Assembly (NCBI GenBank): GCA_033182465.1
Contig: CP137318.1
Location: 1,550,001 to 1,614,000, forward strand
Direction of reading: 5' to 3'
DNA: 64,000 bases
Origin: Sanghuangporus weigelae
Lineage: Eukaryota > Basidiomycota > Agaricomycetes > Hymenochaetales > Hymenochaetaceae
In this document: positions 1 through 12,496 of the stretch, piece after piece
Layout: the number at the start of each line of letters is the position of its first letter
Numbering within the stretch: position 1 is the stretch's first letter
Position numbers and translations under genes: made by a program
The notes under the pieces: model-generated
Databases searched by the model: none
Seen by the model: the letters and a program-made list of their open reading frames with translations, nothing else
Told to the model about the DNA's origin: nothing

Positions 1-2053
1 GATCTGCCTGGCCCGCGTTATTTTGCCTATTCCCTTGGTTTTGTGACGTACAGAGCTCATCCGCCATTCCTTACTCCTCCTCGAAATTCTAACTTTCATT
101 GGAAACATTCGGTTTATGGGGAGTATGGCTGGGATGTAATTACGAGTATGACATTCTGCTATTTGGGTAGCGGATGCGGATGCTATAAAGGTACGGATCA
201 AGCAGTCATTGCTTGAAAGCGTACTTACGGTCATGTTCAAACTTAGGAATTGAATCTGTCCAGGGACAGATTTGCAAAACCGGTCTCTATGTACAAGCTA
301 CTTTCATTCTTTGGTGGTAATATTGTGGCTTCAGAAGGCGAAGATTGGAAAAGACATAGAAAAATATCACAACCTGCATTCTCAGAGGTTAGTCTACGAT
401 TCAGTTTTCTAATTCTCACCTAACTTTTATCTTTATTTTTAGAGGAACAATAAACTTGTCTGGGAAGAAACGTGCCGCATTGTCAATGAAATGATCACAT
501 CATGGGGTTTCGAGAAAGAAAGCGTTGAAATTGATCATGTCGTGAACATCACTCTTCCGGTATTCATTTTGGGCCTATTAAGAAGTTCCCAGACTAATAT
601 TCTCTTCAGATTGCGTTGATGGTAATCGACTCTGCTGGTTTTGGCAAAAGGATAACATGGGATGAAGACTCATTTGCTCCAGATGGTCACAGAATGTCCT
701 TCCAAACCGCTCTAAGCATAGTATGCAAGGATCTCTTTTTGAAAATCATCGTTCCAAACTGGGCGTCAAGCCTGGCTCAGCGATATCGCAATATACACAC
801 AGCATTTGATGAGCTCAAGGTAGCGAAGATTTTAAACTCGTGGCCATATAGAACTTAGTGACACTCCTAGCTCTATATGGAAGAAATTATTGAAGAGCGA
901 AAGCGCCTGCCGCTGGGCGACACTTCTCGTAACGATCTCTTCAGCAATCTTATTCATGCTAGCGAGGAGGAGGGCAACGACTACAAGCTGACTCCTGAGG
1001 AGCTCATGGGTACGGCTTCCTCAATCTGGCGCCAGTTCTACTATTTCCAGACTGATGTGGCTATCAGGAGATACATTCATCTTTCTTCTTGCTGGTCATG
1101 AGGTTTTATCTGATCAACCTTGGCCTCATCGGTGGAAGCTAACCTTTTGTGTAAAGACAACGGCTCACACCCTCGCATTTACCTTCGCTCTGCTTGCCTT
1201 GTACCAAGAAGAACAAGAGCTTCTATATCAACAATTGAAGATGATCATCACGGACGGGCGAATGCCGGTGAGCACTTTTACCGCTGCTTTCAAGTGCCAA
1301 GGCTCCAGTTTATGGATGGGCTTGAGGCGTACGAGGACATGCATCTACTATCCCGATCGATGGCGTGAGGTTAACACGAGTTCCTTGTTTCATACTGGTC
1401 ATTTAACATAGCTCCCAGCGTATTTTATGAGACTCTCCGACTATTTCCTCCGGTATGCTACTGACTTTTGCCTTTCCAGTAAAAGCCAACTTACCGTTTT
1501 GTTCCTGGAAGGTTATACCAAAGGTCGCCCTAGATGAAACGACTCTCTCGTTTGGATCCGCCATCGATAGCATTAAACATCGAGACTACCATACGACAGC
1601 AACGCGGAAAACGGTCCGTATACCAAAGAATGCTCGAGTGATCATCCACACAACCGGCTTACATTACAATCGTGCGTGCAATATGCTTTGCTTGACACGA
1701 AGATACGAATCGATAGTGTTCCCAACAGCACGATACTGGGACGAACCTCACGAGTTTCGACCTTCACGTTTTCTGCACGACTGGCCTAAAGAGGCTTTTC
1801 TACCTTTTTCTGGAGGTCCTCGGGCTTGCATCGGGCGCCGGTGAGTCCTGCGTCCATCGCACTGATGCCACAAGTTCCGGGAGCTGATGACCACCGTGGC
1901 AGATTTTTTGAAACCGAAGGAATAGCGACGCTCTCTACTGTGCTTCTGAGATACCAAATCAAAGTTAAAGACGATCCTCGATTTACTGGGGAGAGCTTTG
2001 AGGCAAAGAAAGAAAGAATCCTGAAGTGCAAAGCTGGCCTGACCCTAACGTAA
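1..2053 (+). CDS. cytochrome P450 monooxygenase, 5' end outside the window
   Basis: This is a haem-thiolate monooxygenase, probably ER-anchored; the N-terminal anchor lies beyond the left edge. Exons are about 1-190, then 247-387, 443-559, 610-819, 871-1009, 1068-1102, 1157-1267, 1309-1364, 1419-1452, 1512-1671, 1729-1840 and 1903-2053. Landmarks in order are a proline-rich start (LPGPRYF), a helix-C WKRHRK motif, the oxygen-binding AGHE/TT split by an intron, the ExxR helix (YETLR), and the haem loop FSGGPRACIGRR. The C-terminus runs from FFETEGIA to KAGLTLT. All junctions from 247 onward keep frame. Near position 166 the frame of the first exon and the VADADAIKE frame differ by one base with no room for an intron, so a small lesion or sequence error is possible. 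The substrate cannot be inferred. Confidence 0.85.
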
Positions 2054-2517
2054 ATATCTTCTTCTGTACAGCTTTGGGACATTCAATTGATTGTAATCTG
2101 ATAGACCTGTCCACGTACCGCTCGTTTTCATCAAGCGTAAAGAACCATAGCTGTCTGTTGCCGTCAACGCCGTGCATGTACCGTACCGATTCTGTAGTGA
2201 TATTTGCTCTCGACAGATTGATCTAATTACATAATCATACATAAACGCAAAGTTCGTCGTAACAAGGACAACATCTCTCTCTTAGTCCGTTCCATTCCCC
2301 TCTAGCACCGACATCCTGTTTGCTCCTGTACAACCACCCACATCTCCCGCTCGCTTTCCATATCTCTCGGCTTTTTAACTAAGGTCGTCTGCTTTTCCCA
2401 GTGACGAATACAATACAGCACGCCTCGTTCTCCGTCAAAAATCAGTCCCTAAGAGCCACCCATATCCCCTCGCTTCACTAGGAACAAGCTTAATTCTCAT
2501 TTTACTCTACTTTAACC
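2054..2517. other. intergenic region, CT-rich promoter of the next gene
   Basis: No gene is supported here. From about 2270 to 2517 the + strand is rich in pyrimidines (repeated CT and TTCC runs), as is common upstream of constitutively expressed basidiomycete genes. The ATG at 2518 follows the context TAACC. Confidence 0.5.
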
Positions 2518-3384
2518 ATGGCCTCTCAGCTCGCCCCGCTTTCTGCGTCTGTTACCCGCATCCTTAGTCTCGCCGGCTTCTCGAAGGAGCTCAAGACCAA
2601 GGACATTCAGGCAGCCTTTTCGGAGTGGGAAAATGCACAGGGTGGTTTCAGGATCAAATGGGTTGACGATACTAGTCTTATGATCGTTTTCAATGACGCC
2701 GGTGTCGGTGCGCACTCATTCTGTAGTCTCCTTCCCCGGTGTAACTTGTCTAACGTGACGTTCCTTGCAGCCAAACGTGCTTATCTTCGTACCCTCTGTA
2801 TGCCCCCACCTACCATTTTCGAAAGCTCGCCTGTGGCGACAATTCGGCCTTATGATGGGCCGGACGCTCAAGCCATCATTCAAAATGTGAATTCCCGTCA
2901 TGCCAGCAATGCTTCGAGGACCCACAACTCGCGCGCATCCATGTCGATGCCTAACGGACACGGGCGCATGGCGAGCACGAGTGTACGCAACGGTGGGCAT
3001 ATGAAGCTTGCGAACGGGTCAATCCCTGAGCATCCGACCATCTCAACCAACACGAACGGGATTTACTCATTTGGTCGCGAACCGTCGCCAACCTTGCCTT
3101 CTGTGCCTTCGCAACCGACTTTGAGTTCGATGATTTCATCCTCTTCTTCCTTTGGCGAGGACACAATTATGAATGATCCCGCTATACTCGCAGCAGGTGA
3201 GCAGAACGTCAGCTCAGCTCCGCCTCGTATTGGAGACCCGGGGAAGCGCATGCTTGGAGCCGCTCTGGGAGTAAGGCATCCTGGACTGGGACCAAGGACG
3301 CTTAATGGTGGCAACGCCGGGAACGACACTGGCACGTTGAAAGACGTGACCAAGGCAATGAGTGGGTTGGCCGTCGCGGAGTAA
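2518..3384 (+). CDS. RRM-like protein (possibly Thc1/R3HCC1 type)
   Basis: The N-terminal 90 or so residues look like an RNA-recognition-motif fold of the kind that follows R3H domains in R3HCC1-like proteins: a helix ending FSEWENAQGG, a strand RIKWVDDTSLMIVF, then AKRAYLRTL. The frame is open from 2518 to 3384. However, 2708-2770 (63 nt, GTGCGC to TTGCAG with a CTAAC branch-like site) looks like an in-frame intron. Removing it joins FNDAGV directly to AKRAYL, the normal RRM spacing, and gives 267 residues. The remainder is Ser/Asn/Pro-rich and probably disordered, ending with KDVTKAMSGLAVAE. The role, probably RNA-linked, is an inference from the fold; the RRM assignment is moderately sure. 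Confidence 0.75.
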   Translation: MASQLAPLSASVTRILSLAGFSKELKTKDIQAAFSEWENAQGGFRIKWVDDTSLMIVFNDAGVGAHSFCSLLPRCNLSNVTFLAAKRAYLRTLCMPPPTIFESSPVATIRPYDGPDAQAIIQNVNSRHASNASRTHNSRASMSMPNGHGRMASTSVRNGGHMKLANGSIPEHPTISTNTNGIYSFGREPSPTLPSVPSQPTLSSMISSSSSFGEDTIMNDPAILAAGEQNVSSAPPRIGDPGKRMLGAALGVRHPGLGPRTLNGGNAGNDTGTLKDVTKAMSGLAVAE

Positions 3385-3716
3385 ACGGAGATAACAGTGC
3401 GAAGGCTCACGGGTTGGATCGTAAATGGAGGGCAACCAATGCTAGGTTCTTACGATTTAATTCGACCTTCGCACTGGGTGGAGGTTGTTTTCAGGGCTTA
3501 ATTATCACCATTACGCACCGCCGTTCTTTTGATTGTTATTGGTACTTAGTTTTATACGTACTTCTTCGGTTTTCTCTGTTGTGCAAGCAACATCAGTTTA
3601 CTTCTTCCTTCTGTCTCCATCATATGGGGCTCACGTGTACGTAATACAACCGCAGCTTGCCTTGCCGACATCAATGAGCACGAGTCAACTTGAATCGTTC
3701 GGTGCCGAAGTGCAAG
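3385..3716. other. intergenic region
   Basis: It holds the 3' flank of the RRM-like gene and the 5' flank of the Sre1-like gene. A short ATG-initiated reading frame at 3673 is out of frame with the downstream coding sequence and could be an upstream ORF. I see no conserved coding content. Confidence 0.4.
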
Positions 3717-6700
3717 ATGAACAACTCCTGCGCTGAACCAGTGCACAATATGGACTGCGAGATGACCAGCTCAAGGCGATCTCGCAACGATGATCTTGGC
3801 TCTACAGATTCGTTCTCCTTTCTAAACAATCCTGACTTGTTATCTAGTACCTCAGAGACGTTGCCTGGGTCCGGTGGGCTAGCATCCTTCCCAAATGGCT
3901 GGTATAATACTAGTATACCAGATACCCTGAGTCCTCCGAGCAGCGCATTGGAACAGTTCGATATTTGCGGGACGCCTTTCAATGAAGTCGATTTCAATTC
4001 TGTCGACTTTATGAGCGCCCTGTTTAGTTTTGAACCTGTGGTTCACCCGAATAGCGTACCCGCAAATGTAGAAACAGCTGCATCGAATCCCTTCAGCCTG
4101 GATCAGCTCTCATCGCTGGCCTTTCCTGTCGACAACCTTACGTATTCTTGGAACTCTGCACCGTCTTCTGCAGTCATTTCTACTCCTTATGCCTACAATA
4201 ACCAGCCGCCGTCAGAGCTTCGAACACCTCAACTAGTCTCAACGTCACCTGCTGTTTCTTCGAGCAGCCGGGAAATAGAGAAGCACAGTGGACAAGCAAG
4301 GCAGATTCCTGTTTCCGAGGCAGCATCATTTACCGATGCCCCCGTTATTGGTAAGTATTTGCAAGGCATACCATTGTCACCTACTTATGTTTAAATTGCA
4401 ACAAAGACCGTTCTCACAAAGTACCGATACCGTGTTTACACCCATTGTCTCCTGCTACGACTTTGAAATCTGCCCCGCCCTTTTCTGCGCAAGCAGAAGC
4501 ATCACCTTCTCCCTCTATAGTATCCACGAACTCGCGTACGAAGCTTTCACACTGCGCGGTCGAGCGGCGTTATAGGACCAACATGAGGCAGCATATCAAG
4601 AACCTCCGAGAAATCGTCCCTGCGCTGCGTGTTTTGGAACTCAAATCGGGGAATCGTATCAGTAATCTTTCCTTCAAGCCAGGGACGCGGAGAGCTGGTA
4701 TCGATGAGGCCACGGTCGATGAAGGAGAAGACGTCATCGACGAGCGTGGTTATATCGATGGAGTAAAGGTTGCTCGTAACGGAAGCAAGACGACGGCTAT
4801 CCTCAAGACGATCGAATACATCCGTGTACTGAAACGCCGAGAAATGCGCCACAAGTGCGAGCAAGAGGGACTCAAAGACCTTGTACGGAGTTTTCCTGGA
4901 GGTCCAGAACGACTATGTCAATGGGAAATGACATGTCGAGAAAAGTTCGGGGGTCCAGAAAAGGACGAGATTGAGGAGGAAAGTACCGAACCTAGAGATG
5001 GCGATCAGGACGAAACTGGTATCGACAGTATGGATAACAAAGAAGGTTACACAAGCATGTCTGGGCGAGAGAATGCGAAGCGGCCCAAGACAGGCCTTTC
5101 GTCATCGTCTTCAGATGACGGGAAGAAAGCTCCTGCGATGTCCGACAAAACTCAGAATGATGTTTTATCAGCTCCCAGGAGATACGTTGCAATAAGGCCT
5201 GCTCCAGCTCTAGACTCATCTGGGATACCTTTGGCAGCTATCCCTTCTCAAACGACAAAAAGGAAACGTGGACGACCTCGAAAAAATCCCGTGCCTCCCG
5301 TCACATCGCCTGGAGGACAGATGCAGGATGCCTTTGCTGTCCAAACCCAGGTACAGGCCATTGCAACTACGAGACAATCACAGCAGTCACCCGGCGAGGT
5401 TGTACAGATGGAAACGCATTCCGATTCTCGAGCCCTGCAAGACGAGCCCCATTCCGGACAGTACCTCTTTGCCATCTTCACATTCGTCTCCTTTTTCACT
5501 TCACCGCTCCCTATTTCTCCTACCTCATTCGGGATGACAAGAGACGCACCTCAAACTCAGTTGCATTTCGGATCCGTACTGACTGGAAATCATGTCCTCG
5601 GTAACTCTGAAAGATACGACGTTTCGCCAGTAGTCTCGGTTCCGTTGCACTGGCGTGAAGTCATACACTTTGTCCACCTGGCCTTCTCCGTGTATTTCGT
5701 ATTTTCGATCATGCAGACGCGGTTCTCCCGTCTCCTACGCGTCTCTCCTAAGATGCTATTTTCAAGTTTGCACCAGTTCAGTCTGGCCATCAATTCGCTT
5801 CCCATGTCCTTCCCTCGTTTGCTACTTACTCTTAACGCGCGACGGGATCCTGGCGAAAAGTTTCGAAAGGGGTACCGAAAACTTAAGGAACTGTCCAACG
5901 GTAAACTAGTCATGCCAGCCGTTGAAGCTCAGGTTTTCCGCGAAGGTCTTGGTCTACAGCCAGGTGTATCTGGCTTGCTACGAACGCTGTTGTCCCTGGT
6001 TTGGCGACCTGAGAAGCACGAACATTGGAGGCTGGAGCGAAGAGTATTCATGAGGCTTGTTGAACTGATTGCTTTGGATGGTAAGATTGCATGTCTTTTG
6101 AGGGTGCTGCTCATTAATGCTGTTAAATCTCCTAGCGAAATCTCCCATAAGCTCACGTTTGCAGATGTTCATGGGTGTCTTCCGATACATGCACGGATGT
6201 ACTGCGACTGGAACTGAGCTCGCCAACCTAGCATTAGTGATCTATCCCATATGGCGGGCTAAAGCCATCGGATTGTGGGATATAGCACTTGCTCGTGTGC
6301 AGGGGAGAAGCGCATCTTCTTCCTACATATACACGCCATACGAGACTTTTATTATCGAGACCATGTCCGTTGACGAGGCGGCTCAAGCTGTTCTGAGACT
6401 GTACCGCAATGCCGGTGCTCACGTTATGACGTTAACCCCAGATAATGGACTGCGCAGGAGCGGGTATAATGGACATCGTGAGTTGGCGAGTACTCTGGCC
6501 GCCCTCACTAGGCAAGTGGTGCATGAGCGCATTCGCACGGAAGCGGAACGTGCCTTCGTTCAGATTGCTTCCGGAGAACAAGAAGACCGCTCTTCCTCTC
6601 CAGAAGGCGAACGTATTGATTACGACCGTCTCCTAGTCGCTGGTCGCTCTTTGGATCCGCCGACAGTGGCTCTCTTGAACTACTTTGATCAAGTCCTCGA

Positions 6701-7010
6701 CTCAAAAGCAACGGATCAAGATGCAAAGGCTGGGCCGGACATAGCAGAAGAAAATGTCGAGGAATGGGGAGATTTCTCGCATATTCACGGGGAACTCAAG
6801 GCCCTACTGGACGGCATTGTCCTTTGTCGAAGCATGAGGATTGGTACCGATGAGGAAGGTCGGTCTGCGATCGGGGAAAATTCTACTTCTCACCGGAGTC
6901 CCGCACAAAGCCATGAACTAAAGCAGTTGCTGAATTCTACAGTCTTCGACCGGACCGATGCATTGAGAAGCGCACGACGATGGGTCTTGGACTTGCTTAC
7001 ATCCGACTAG
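3717..7010 (+). CDS. sre1: SREBP-type bHLH transcription factor with membrane segments (Sre1-like)
   Basis: Exons 3717-4350, 4407-6080 and 6136-7010 give 1060 residues. The bHLH starts near residue 259 with HCAVERRYR; the tyrosine in the basic region is the SREBP signature. Helix 2 (KTTAILKTIEYIRVLKRR) follows a loop of about 45 extra residues, as in other fungal Sre1 proteins. Near residue 495 is an AT-hook-like KRKRGRPRKNP. Two hydrophobic segments at about 563-585 (YLFAIFTFVSFF) and 627-648 (HFVHLAFSVYFVF) flank a short loop, fitting ER membrane anchoring; the C-terminal half is cytosolic in the known topology. In fungi Sre1 is released by proteolysis under low sterol or low oxygen and activates ergosterol genes. 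The start is the first in-frame ATG; another lies 11 codons on. Confidence 0.9.
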
Positions 7011-7307
7011 AATACAGAGATTTCAGTTTGTACACGTAGTTGTTTTATATGCATTTCTATGATATCGAATAAGGGACGAGGACGATGTCATTGGCTCAAA
7101 GACTATATAAGATTGTGGGTGACTCACGTGCTGTGCCCGCTTAGAGGAATAACCGTATAAGCGGAGCCCCGGTTCTATACTCTCGCAGCATATAAGTAAC
7201 TTATAATTTTGAATATCTTCTCTCTCCTCTTGCACACGGTTCACCTAGCCCATCCTGTGTCCTCCATTATAGCTTGACGCCAGCGCGTCCTGGCCGGGCA
7301 GTAGCAA

Positions 7308-8272
7308 ATGCTCGCCAGACTGTCCAGGTCCTGTTCTCACCTAGCGGACCTCACCTGGAGCGTCTCCCGTAACGAACCTAACGACGAAGATGGTCTACAA
7401 GCGGTCGATGAGCTCCTGGTCTGTGCTGAATCTCTCCTTTCGTTTATTATGCGGCTCATGCTCTTTTCTGCTCAGGCGCCGGAAGCCATTGCATTCTCTC
7501 AACTTTCCCTTTCTGTGCCAGAGAACGCGCTTGAGAACGTAGCAGGCGCCTGCGGGAAATTGTTCAGCCCGCTCTATAGATACGTTGGGTCTGCATTCAC
7601 GAATGACGTGGAGAAGGTGGTCCTGGCTTTGCATGAGGCGGACCCCGATTTCTCGGCTGACTCGGTACGTGTCCGCGTTGCTACTCTTGGCTATTCCTAT
7701 TCAAAAAGTTAATATCGTGCCTACAACAGGACGAAGATGAGGACATCTATGTGATACCGTTTTCCTCATTGGAGGCATCTGCAAATTGGTCCTCGCGAAC
7801 AGACGAATCAGTAAAGATAAGCGAGAACGAGGCGACTTTGAGCAATTCACCCCCGCCTTCTGTCCGTGGCGTCGGACACTCGTCCGAGCGCCCGGTGCCA
7901 CAAAACATAACCGTACCTAGGATATTCATCACACTTGCACCTCCTCAACAGACACGCGAGATGTCCTCTTGTGTTCCGGTACAAGATACGTGCTTTGGAG
8001 CGCGTCTGACTGTGCCCGCACACTCGGTGCTTAACGCATGCCACCCACCCATGGCACCTCCTTCGTCTCCTTACATGCCTTTATACACCACTATCCGGTC
8101 ATGGGCATACAGGCAAGGCCATTGGTGCGCTGTAGTTCCTGGTCTGGACGAGCAGGAGCGCCGGGGTATTTTCTCGCGTCCTATCAACCTCCGCCGACGC
8201 GCCATGCGAAAACGACGAGACCATCTAGTCTCTTGCCAAAATCTGTTTGCAAGAAGCAAACGTGACTCATAA
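7308..8272 (+). CDS. unrecognised two-exon protein, 299 residues
   Basis: Exons are 7308-7664 and 7730-8272, joined in phase 0 by a 65-nt intron (GTACGT to CAACAG). The first half is predicted helical (LLVCAESLLSFIMRLMLFSA), without a clean transmembrane segment. The second half begins with an acidic patch (DEDEDIYVIP), followed by a Ser/Pro-rich linker. A basic C-terminus (INLRRRAMRKRRD) could be a nuclear localisation signal. I recognise no family. Consistent splice sites and uninterrupted phase support a real gene; expression is not shown. It lies 297 bp downstream of the Sre1-like gene on the same strand. Confidence 0.6.
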
Positions 8273-8943
8273 TCTTTTGAACATCTTGTTCGATCTGTTT
8301 TGTTTGATCTTTTGCGCATGCTCTCTTTTTTGTTTTTATTACTTGCTTATCCCACGTCATACGATGCTATATCATGCTCCTTCTTCAGCCATCAACCATT
8401 TTTTCCCACTTCGTATCACCTGCAATCTCCTTGTTTATCTATAGCATCTGTATGCTTTCACATGTAGACTTACGTTTATCACAAGATGTTGATGGAAATG
8501 AATATTGATTAGAATAATGAAGATCGACTTATTGTGTAAATGAACATCTATCCACAACGAGATCGCCTATCCATTTAAGTATCCTGGTTGAATATGAGCC
8601 CCTTTGGAACGGGAATCGGCTTGTCTCGAATGTCCTGTATACATGCCAAGTCAAAGATAGATCTACCTACAGCAGAAATTTAAGCTTACTATCTTCTCTG
8701 CATTGCGCGTTCTGGGAAAGGTATCGCCTGGTCGTCTTCTTGGAACAAAATCAAATGATGGAGAGGCCCCAAAAGAAAGTGCATGCTTATATATAAGTGC
8801 GAGAGCCAGTGTGTATCTGAGTTTGAAAGCATGGTCACGGTATATCTACAATTGTGAAATAAGATAGTACAAAAAATGCGTGTAAGAGATACAAACATGC
8901 GCGACTAATTTAGAATGTAGATGAAAATAAAGCAAACGTCATA
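8273..8943. other. convergent intergenic region
   Basis: The region lies between two convergent genes. It is AT-rich, with several AATAAA-like and TTTTGTTTTT tracts consistent with 3' processing on both strands. No coding sequence is supported. Confidence 0.4.
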
Positions 8944-11900
8944 TCAGGAAGACGAGAGTGTAGATGATCTTCTGGGTGGCAATGGCGGAGGCTTCGGCTT
9001 CGCAGGAACATCAACAGCTGTTTCAGGTGTAGACGAAGTATCAGGCTCCGAAAGTTGATCGGATCGCACGTTGTTGGACTTCGTAACTTCTATGGTGGAC
9101 GAATCGGGTCGTAGTGACGTTCCGTCATCGACGTCTCTGTGCATTGCCTCTGGCTCTTCAGAGAACATAATAGGAGTGCTAATCCGTTTCGCACCCAACG
9201 AAGTACGTTTCGCCTTTGTACTTGCGTTCGCCTTGGGCCGCAACTCCGGCGATCCGCTGATATCCCTGCGTTTCGTGTCGTCTTGTTCTGCGATAGCACG
9301 TAGTGCGTCTGAAGCACTTGGGACAATAGTGATATCAGCCTCTCCCATTTTTAGTACTCCGCCTGAATCGCGACGTGGCGGCAGTTGCGGCGGAGTCGGA
9401 GAAGGACGAGGCGCAGGGGGCGAGCGTGGTGGTAGCGGTGGCGGAGTCGGTCTGCTCGCCACTGGTGCCCTCGTACCTGGACTGTCTGTCACAGATGGAG
9501 CAAGCGACAGAGGTGTAACATCATCATTCGACTCAGCAGCTGGTGGAGAACCTTCGGAACGAGCAGGACTCTGCCCCGGAGAAGCACTTGTCGCAGAACC
9601 TGGATTGGTCCTAGCTTGTTCTTGTTGCAGTTGTAATACAGACGAGTTTGACGTCGGACTCCTGAAAAGCCTGTAGACACTCTGAATAGTAGGTGGAATA
9701 GTCGGTGTACGCGACTTGCTTTCCGTGGGTGTAGAAGATGACGCAGGAGGTACATAACCTAGCGACTGAACATCCCCACGATGACTAGCATGTATTCCAG
9801 GTATAGTCATCATTGCGCCTTGAGATGGCTGCGTTTTAATAGGTGGAGGATGGACTTCCGGTTCGGAAGAAGATAGGACATCAGTCGATGCCGACGGCGT
9901 GGGTTCAGATGTATGAGTAGTATCTGTTGTCACCTTCGGAGGGGATATGGACGCACGTGCTACCTCTCTGCGAAGTAAAGCGGGGGTCTTTGGAGATGAC
10001 TGCGGGGACGCAGACGATGACGGTTCGATATCTTTGCTTGATCCCGATGAGCTTCCCTCAGCGTTTCGCAATTCATCCTCATCTTTCTTGATCGTTGGGA
10101 TATCAATGGGTCGTGACGGAGAGCTAGTTCCGAGTCTTTCATCAGACGGCCCCTGCTCTTTTCTTCCGGCAACCGCAGCACGAATATCTGCGTAATTACG
10201 CCCCTTGAGGAAGGACCCAGACAAGGTGGATCCAGTGGCTCCGTCCACAGTCTCCTCCGCATGATTCGTTGCACCCATGTGCTCACGCTTGAAACCGTTC
10301 CAGTTCGCGCTCCATTTCTTCATGGCTTCCTTCGCGGTATTGCTGAGTGCTTGTTTATCAGCCTTTTGCTTGAGAGTTGATAAGAAGGATGAAGTGTTTG
10401 TCGTGCGAGATGGCAATGACTCGCCAGATGGGTTGCCTTGCCCGAGCATATTTGCGCCCGACGACAACGATCGTGAACGAGAGTGCGTGGAGGAACCATC
10501 CTGTGAAGACTCGGCAGTGAGTGTCGACTCACTTTGCACAGAACCCTGTCCTTCAGCCTCAGCCTCAGAGCTTTCCGCCGGGGGAGTCTTAGTTGTCGGA
10601 ACGGATGTTGCCCGTCTGTTGGACGTATCAACATTGAGTGACCTTCCCCGATCATCCTCAAACGTTTCAGGTCGATCTAATGGACTTGATTTGGACTCTT
10701 CATTCTCGCTTCCGGTTAGGTTCGAACCATTGCCGAACCATGATCGGCGTTGTGCTGAGTCTCGCGACAAAGATGGCGCAGATGCTGTTTCAATCCGGTA
10801 ACTATCCGAAATCGTCATGGGTTCCGTTGGCGCGGTGGCAACCGTTTCCGCAAGTGCGTCCGTTGAGCGCGACTTTGTCGGCAAATCACCATTCGCTTCA
10901 GTAGCCGTCCCATTTTGCTCTGGAGACTTCTCCGGACGAAAAGCTTCACGGCTAGCATCAGCCCAAATTCCACCTCGATGCATTAAATGAGATGACTCGA
11001 AGAATGCAATATCGTCCATGTTAGGCATCACGACAGATTCATTTATCTAAAGGCGAAGAAAATTAAGAACTCTGCAAAAGCAGACCTTCTAGACCACTTA
11101 CGATTTCCTTGAGCCTGGACTCAATGGTACTACAAATCATTGACCATTTGATCTGTCTGTCACTCACGACGGGCTCGACATCGAGTTCCATATCCGGCGG
11201 CTGAGTGAAGGCATACCAGATACGATTCGTTGGCGGTCGCTTCACCTTTACCAGCAGGTTTCCATCAAGTCTCCTGAGTACAACAGCTAATACCAATTTT
11301 ACGGTGTAGGTTTTAAAGCGTTGTCCGAGATTGATAATTGCCGTGGCCTCGACAGTCACTCGGACCTCGCCTCGATACATTACACGAATTTCCAAAGCCG
11401 CATCACCCTCCTTGGTAAGGTCTTTTAGCATGGGCTTGCTAAACGTTGGAGGTGTGTTGCCGACCGAAACATCCGTCACGGATACGTTCTGTAGGAACGT
11501 CGGAATCTTGACTTTTGAAAGTTTCTTCATGAGTCTACCGATGATGAAAGATTCCAAGTTTTTTGTCCGATAGAAGCTGAAGAATATCCTCCCGAGAAGA
11601 GCATTCAACCAACGCATAGGGATTACGTCTGGCTGTTCATCGAGTGTCGCAACGAGACGGTTCATGTCGGACGGTGAAAATACGGGTCGAACAGGCTCAA
11701 GAGTCGATGAGCTGTGTGAATAATGTGCGGCATGCACCAAAGCGAGATACCAATCTTCCATTTCCACACAAGTCCGAACGAAGATGAACCAAGGCGTCTC
11801 ACTATCGAAAGCCTGAGCTTTCGCTTCTTCTTTCATTCGCTCAAGGTCCTCCAGCCTGGTACACTCCTTTTCCTTTTTTCTGTCGCTTCCGTCCAATTCC

Positions 11901-12496
11901 GAAACCGTCTTGTCTACATCTTGTGCTGCAAAGCTCATTTCTTGCGTTACGCTTGGAAGCTCCTCGTCATGATCGTCCGAGTCGTTTAGGGACTTCAGAC
12001 AAATTGCGTTTCGTTTCGTGAACAGTTCTCCGTCGGCGAGACCCTCCGGAAAGATGGTGACTTGATGCATGGAGAGGTGAATTGCGGCTTCGCATTCCGT
12101 CATGGTCTCGTCCTCGTAGAGGTAGAGGACATCACCCTTCAAGACGACATACCACATGTCCTTTGGTCGAGAGCGTTTTGGATCCTTGGATCGGGAGTCC
12201 AGATAGGCACGCATCATGTTAACATATGATCCATCCGACTCCTTTTCCTCGAATGTACGCCGGACGGTGAGCCATGCCTTACGTGGCTTCGGCTGGTCAT
12301 TTACCGGAAGAACGGGAGACTCATCCTGGTCCTGAATCGACTGCTCGGAGAGCTTCTTGCGCTCTAGCTTTGCAGGATCAGGATCACCGACAGGAACCGA
12401 AGTGTAAATTGTCCATGCGACGGCTGCACAGATGAGGAGGGGAATGAAGGTGAATCCCCCTAAGACGTAAGCATAGACGAGAGCTTTAAATGACAT
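8944..12496 (-). CDS. NVJ2: PH and SMP domain lipid-transfer protein (Nvj2/TEX2 type)
   Basis: Exons 12496-11102 and 11046-8944 form one gene of 1165 residues; the 55-nt intron joins SRLKEI to [17 protein letters not shown]. An N-terminal membrane segment (about residues 15-31, [17 protein letters not shown]) is followed by a PH-like region (about 75-155, including [16 protein letters not shown]). An SMP domain follows at about 278-480, including [26 protein letters not shown] and NRIWYAF. SMP domains move lipids at ER contact sites; yeast Nvj2 and animal TEX2 share this order. The last 680 or so residues are disordered and Ser/Thr/Pro-rich, ending in stacked PPPLPPRR motifs that resemble SH3 ligands. 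Two long ORFs overlap on the other strand but lack conserved content. Confidence 0.9.

Noticed and set aside
1801-1960. Apparent stop directly after the P450 haem motif
   Set aside because: An intron 1841-1902 ending GTGGCAG restores the frame and gives FFETEGIA, the normal continuation.
9071-10801. Long plus-strand ORFs antisense to the Nvj2-like tail
   Set aside because: They are shadows of a Ser/Pro-rich coding region with GC-rich codons and lack conserved content.
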